From: JAQWUY01 sp049615605
GTDB lineage: Bacteria; Pseudomonadota; Alphaproteobacteria; JAQWUY01
Direction: 5' to 3'
DNA: 9,970 nt
Assembly: GCA_049615605.1 (NCBI GenBank)
Contig: JBMZFW010000043.1
Location: 1 to 9,970, forward strand
Shown here in pieces: positions 7,303 through 9,970 of this stretch. The notes beneath the pieces are model-generated. The model had not been told where the DNA came from and searched no databases. It was given only the letters and a program-made list of their open reading frames with translations. Numbering within the stretch: position 1 is the first letter of the stretch; the number at the start of each line of letters is the position of its first letter. The translations under genes and the position numbers were made by a program.

Positions 7303-7321
7303 GCCCTTGCTTTTCGTATTT
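7261..7321 (+). repeat. Long two-part stem-loop in the rne leader
   Basis: AAATACGAA (7261-7269) pairs perfectly with TTCGTATTT (7313-7321). Inside, CAAGG (7282-7286) pairs with CCTTG (7305-7309), continuing past one bulged C with CT/AG. A U-rich stretch follows (TTTATCTTTTAAATATTC), but no clean T-run, so an intrinsic terminator is weakly supported. It probably forms part of a structured 5' UTR controlling rne. Confidence 0.5.
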
Positions 7322-7369
7322 ATCTTTTAAATATTCTATTTTCATTCTTATTCTTGATTGCATATTTTA

Positions 7370-7397
7370 TGTCCTTGATTGGACAGGAATATAGGAG
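7370..7397 (+). promoter_or_regulatory. Hairpin next to the rne ribosome-binding site
   Basis: TGTCC (7370-7374) and GGACA (7381-7385) form a 5-bp stem with a 6-base loop, 7 bases before the AGGAG Shine-Dalgarno at 7393-7397. The AGGAG is 7 bases from the ATG at 7405, the strongest ribosome site in the window. The hairpin leaves the site free but is close enough to influence initiation. Confidence 0.5.
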
Positions 7398-7404
7398 TTA
7401 AGCA

Positions 7405-9495
7405 ATGGCTAAAAAAATGTTAATTGACGCAACACACGAAGAAGAAACAAGAGTTGTAGTCGTAGAAGGAAATAAACTAGAAGAATATGATTTTGAAACC
7501 GCTTCAAAACGCCAGTTAAAGGGCAATATCTATCTTGCAAGCGTGACAAGGGTTGAACCATCACTGCAAGCGGCATTTGTTGAATACGGTGGCAATCGTC
7601 AAGGTTTCTTACCATTTAATGAAATTCACCCAGATTATTATCAAATCCCTGCGGAAGACAAAGAACTTCTTGAACAAGAAGAAGCTGAAGAAGATGATTT
7701 CACAGAAACTGACGAAGAAGCCGAAGTTGAAGAAATCGGCGGTGATGAAAGTATGGTTGAAGACGGAAAGAAAAACCGTCCAAGATTAAAAAGACACTAC
7801 AAAATCCAAGAAGTAATTAAAAAACGCCAAGTTATTTTAATCCAAGTATTAAAAGAAGAACGCGGTAACAAAGGTGCGGCTGTGACGACTTATCTTTCAC
7901 TTGCTGGTCGTTACTGTGTATTAATGCCAAACACATCAAGGGGCGGTGGGGTATCACGCAAAATTACCAACCAACAAGACCGCAAACGATTAAAAGGTAT
8001 CTTTGATGAAATGGATAAACCAGAAGGTATGGGCGTTATTATTCGTACAGCTGGTGAAGGTCGTTCAAAGCTGGAAATCAAACGCGACTATGAATACACA
8101 TTTAATCTGTGGGATAAAATCCGTGATTTAACATTAAAATCAATTGCACCTGCACTTATTAATGAAGAATCTAGCCTTATCCACCGTGCTATCCGTGATA
8201 TTTATAACAAGGATATTGACGAAGTAATCGTAACTGGTGACAAGGGTTATAAAACGGCAAAAGCGTATATGAAAGAATTAACGCCAAGCCACGCGAAAAA
8301 GGTTCAACAGTACAAGGAAAAAGATGGTATTCCATTATTCCAACGATACCAAGTTGAAACACAAATTTCACATATTTATGACCACCAAGTAAACATGCCA
8401 TCGGGCGGTTCAATTGTTATTAACCAAACCGAAGCATTGGTTGCGATTGATGTTAACTCTGGTCGTTCAATTAAGGGCAGAAGCATTGATGAAACAGCGG
8501 TTAAAACAAACCTTGAAGCAGCGGAAGAAATCGCAAGACAACTTCGCCTAAGGGATATGGCGGGTCTTGTGGTAATTGACTTTATTGATATGGAAGATAA
8601 CCGTTCAAATATGCAAGTTGAAAAGAAATTAAAAGAAGCATTAAGGGGCGACCGTGCCCGCATTAAAGTTGGACGAATTTCTAGATTTGGTCTGCTTGAA
8701 ATGTCACGCCAAAGATTGCGTGCCAGCCTTATTGACGCCACATCTTCAGCTTGTCCAAGTTGTGCCGGCAGTGGTACCGTTCCATCAACAGAGGTTGCAT
8801 CAATGATGGTACTTAGAACAATTGAAGAAGAAGCAATGCGTAAGCGTTCATCAAAAGTTTCTGTGTCTGTACCAACAGATGTGGGTATGTACTTGCTTAA
8901 TAATAAGCGAAAGGCACTTACATCTATTGAAGATAAGTTTGAAATTTCAGTTGAATTGAAACTTGTTGATACAATGGTTTCACCATCGTTTGAAATGGTT
9001 CGCTTTGATGAAAATGATAATGCAATTGTTGTTGGTGGTGGTAACGTTGATTGGCGTGAAAACAAAAAGAACAACAATAACAATAATCGTAATCACAACC
9101 ATAACCAGAACCAAAATCAAAACCAAGATTCTGGCAATAATAATCAAAATGAAGATTCTGATGAAAGCGATAACAACGGCAAAGAAGAAAAACGATTTAA
9201 GAAAAACAGAAATAAAAATCGTAATAACCGCCGTAATAAATCAAGACGCAATAACTTTGATAATGAAAACCAAGGTAATGAAAACTCTTCAAACGAAGAA
9301 AAAGCACCTGTGGTTGAAAATAATGAAAGTAAGCCTAAGGCTGAAGAAAAGCCAAAGAAAGCTAAGAAATCAAAGGCAAAGAAATCTACGGCTAAGAAGT
9401 CTGATGCTAAAAAATCTTCTGCTAAAAAGTCAAAGGCTAAAAAGTCAAAGGCTAAGAAGTCTAAAGCTAAAAAATCTGATACGAAAGAAGATTAA
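7405..9495 (+). CDS. rne: Ribonuclease E (RNase E/G family)
   Basis: A 696-residue endoribonuclease that starts mRNA decay and processes rRNA and tRNA by cutting AU-rich single-stranded RNA. The S1 domain (about 35-175) begins RQLKGNIYLASVTRVEPSLQ. It is interrupted at 84-130 by a Glu/Asp-rich insertion, a feature I associate with alphaproteobacterial RNase E. The DNase I-like catalytic domain has the Mg-binding aspartates Asp349 (AIDVNSGR) and Asp392 (VIDFID), with E. coli spacing. NLEAAEEIARQLRLRDMAGL (369-388) and SRFGLLEMSRQRL (426-438) are near-identical to E. coli. CPSC at 450-453 is the zinc-link. From about 551 the tail is low complexity: Asn/His/Gln-rich to 580, acidic to 595, Arg/Lys/Asn-rich to 620, then eight AKKS-type pentapeptides. 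It is much shorter than E. coli RNase E (1061), and I see no recognisable RhlB- or PNPase-binding motif. Confidence 0.96.
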   Translation: MAKKMLIDATHEEETRVVVVEGNKLEEYDFETASKRQLKGNIYLASVTRVEPSLQAAFVEYGGNRQGFLPFNEIHPDYYQIPAEDKELLEQEEAEEDDFTETDEEAEVEEIGGDESMVEDGKKNRPRLKRHYKIQEVIKKRQVILIQVLKEERGNKGAAVTTYLSLAGRYCVLMPNTSRGGGVSRKITNQQDRKRLKGIFDEMDKPEGMGVIIRTAGEGRSKLEIKRDYEYTFNLWDKIRDLTLKSIAPALINEESSLIHRAIRDIYNKDIDEVIVTGDKGYKTAKAYMKELTPSHAKKVQQYKEKDGIPLFQRYQVETQISHIYDHQVNMPSGGSIVINQTEALVAIDVNSGRSIKGRSIDETAVKTNLEAAEEIARQLRLRDMAGLVVIDFIDMEDNRSNMQVEKKLKEALRGDRARIKVGRISRFGLLEMSRQRLRASLIDATSSACPSCAGSGTVPSTEVASMMVLRTIEEEAMRKRSSKVSVSVPTDVGMYLLNNKRKALTSIEDKFEISVELKLVDTMVSPSFEMVRFDENDNAIVVGGGNVDWRENKKNNNNNNRNHNHNQNQNQNQDSGNNNQNEDSDESDNNGKEEKRFKKNRNKNRNNRRNKSRRNNFDNENQGNENSSNEEKAPVVENNESKPKAEEKPKKAKKSKAKKSTAKKSDAKKSSAKKSKAKKSKAKKSKAKKSDTKED
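9361..9480 (+). repeat. Eight 15-bp tandem repeats encoding AKKS-x at the RNase E C-terminus
   Basis: Eight imperfect 15-base units, mostly GCTAA(A/G)AA(A/G)TC followed by a variable last codon, encode AKKSK, AKKST, AKKSD, AKKSS, AKKSK, AKKSK, AKKSK, AKKSD (residues 653-692). Units differ at synonymous positions, so the array is not freshly duplicated, but it could change length by slippage. The peptide resembles histone H1-like Lys/Ala tails and would bind nucleic acid non-specifically. Confidence 0.9.
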
Positions 9496-9503
9496 AGCTT
9501 AAA

Positions 9504-9509
9504 TATAAT
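9504..9509 (+). promoter_or_regulatory. Possible -10 element for the M48 gene
   Basis: A perfect TATAAT lies just after the rne stop. No good -35 is seen 16-18 bases upstream, within the end of rne. If used, transcription would begin near 9516, at the base of the following hairpin, so the two calls bear on each other. Confidence 0.25.
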
Positions 9510-9514
9510 AAGGT

Positions 9515-9540
9515 AGGGTTGGGGCAAATGCCCCTTCCTT
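9515..9540 (+). terminator. GC-rich hairpin after rne, possible terminator or 5' UTR stem
   Basis: GGGGC (9521-9525) and GCCCC (9530-9534) with an AAAT loop form a strong core. It is extended past a 2x2 mismatch by AGGG/CCTT (one G-T pair). Only TTT follows before TATAAATAATAATG, so the U-tract is poor for an intrinsic terminator. It ends 11 bases before the M48 ATG, so it may instead limit read-through or shape the start of the M48 message. Confidence 0.5.
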
Positions 9541-9551
9541 TATAAATAATA

Positions 9552-9970
9552 ATGATAAAAAAAATACTTTTATTTCTGTTTTTAATTATTCCCGTTTTTG
9601 CAAATGCGGGTGGGGTTGTTCGTGATGTTGAAACGGAACAAGCGTTTAAAATGTTTAATTCTGAAATTGAAAAAGAAATGAACAAATCCCGCGATAAAAT
9701 TACTTATCGTTTAATCCTTGATGATACATTTAATGCAATGGTAATGGGTGGTAAAAATATTTATTATAATTCTGGATTAATTCTTGATATTAAAACATTG
9801 GATGAATTCGTTGCTGTATCGGCACACGAAATGGCACACATTAAAAATGGCGATTTGGACAAAGTGGCAAACGCTTACGAAAAGTCAAAAAAACTTGGGG
9901 CTTATGGTATGGCAGCCGCTGTGCTTGGTGGATTGGCGGCATCATCGGGTGATGCGGTTATTGGCGGTGT
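9552..9970 (+). CDS. M48-family zinc metallopeptidase, secreted, 5' part only
   Basis: The first 139 codons of a secreted protease; the 3' part lies beyond the window. A signal peptide is clear: MIKKI, a hydrophobic core to about 16, and likely cleavage after ANA at 19. The zinc site HEMAH is at 92-96 in VSAHEMAHIKNGD, the usual M48 form HExxH followed by two or three residues and a polar turn. The segment NIYYNSGLI before it fits the family's conserved strand. The later zinc-ligand glutamate is not reached. A Gly/Ala-rich segment at 116-139 may be a membrane-contacting loop. Relatives such as BepA/YfgC degrade or assemble outer-membrane proteins in the periplasm, but the subfamily cannot be fixed from this fragment. 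There is no Shine-Dalgarno before the ATG. Confidence 0.88.
   Translation, partial: MIKKILLFLFLIIPVFANAGGVVRDVETEQAFKMFNSEIEKEMNKSRDKITYRLILDDTFNAMVMGGKNIYYNSGLILDIKTLDEFVAVSAHEMAHIKNGDLDKVANAYEKSKKLGAYGMAAAVLGGLAASSGDAVIGG

Noticed and set aside
8376..9083. 235-codon minus-strand open frame across rne
   Set aside because: Antisense to the conserved catalytic core of RNase E, with no recognisable domain; a by-product of codon bias.
1..9970. Search for tRNA, rRNA, CRISPR repeats, insertion sequences or attachment sites
   Set aside because: No cloverleaf-like segment, regularly spaced repeats, transposase or integrase was seen; genes fill the window except for two divergent intergenic regions and the rne-M48 gap.

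Overview
The window is about 10 kb of AT-rich bacterial chromosome with dense, mostly recognisable housekeeping genes. The best organismal fit is a low-G+C alphaproteobacterium. The main reason is gene order: a divergent RNase E gene facing an amiC - mrcA - prfB cluster is, to my knowledge, a typical alphaproteobacterial arrangement. RNase E also carries an acidic insertion in its S1 domain, and the PBP1A has a CxxC in its transpeptidase region. Assignment below class level would be a guess. All six genes whose 3' ends lie in the window stop with TAA.

Layout: (1) 1-476, minus strand: 5' part of xseA (exonuclease VII large subunit), cut by the window edge. (2) 477-566: short divergent intergenic region with an 11-bp inverted repeat. 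(3) 567-2137, plus strand: an auxin-efflux-carrier family transporter followed by pdxH, joined by a TAATG stop/start overlap. (4) 2134-6963, minus strand: a tight three-gene unit transcribed amiC -> mrcA -> prfB, with gaps of 4 and 2 bases. The prfB and pdxH stop codons overlap in one TTAA. (5) 6964-7404: a 441-base divergent intergenic region with several inverted repeats, candidate promoters on both strands and a possible 17-codon leader ORF. (6) 7405-9495, plus strand: rne, with a short but very low-complexity tail (Asn/Gln-rich, Arg-rich, then eight AKKS-type repeats). (7) 9552-9970, plus strand: 5' part of a secreted M48 metallopeptidase, preceded by a GC-rich hairpin.

Functionally, the minus-strand unit joins peptidoglycan hydrolysis (AmiC), peptidoglycan synthesis (PBP1A) and translation termination at UGA/UAA (RF2). 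Facing it is the RNA-decay enzyme RNase E and a periplasmic metalloprotease of the kind often tied to envelope quality control. The other genes serve DNA repair (xseA), transport, and vitamin B6 salvage (pdxH).

No mobile element, CRISPR array, tRNA or rRNA was seen. The least explained part is the rne leader at about 7076-7404, which looks like a structured 5' UTR. A self-regulating rne leader is known in enterobacteria (the rne5 element), but I do not recognise this one as any described element.
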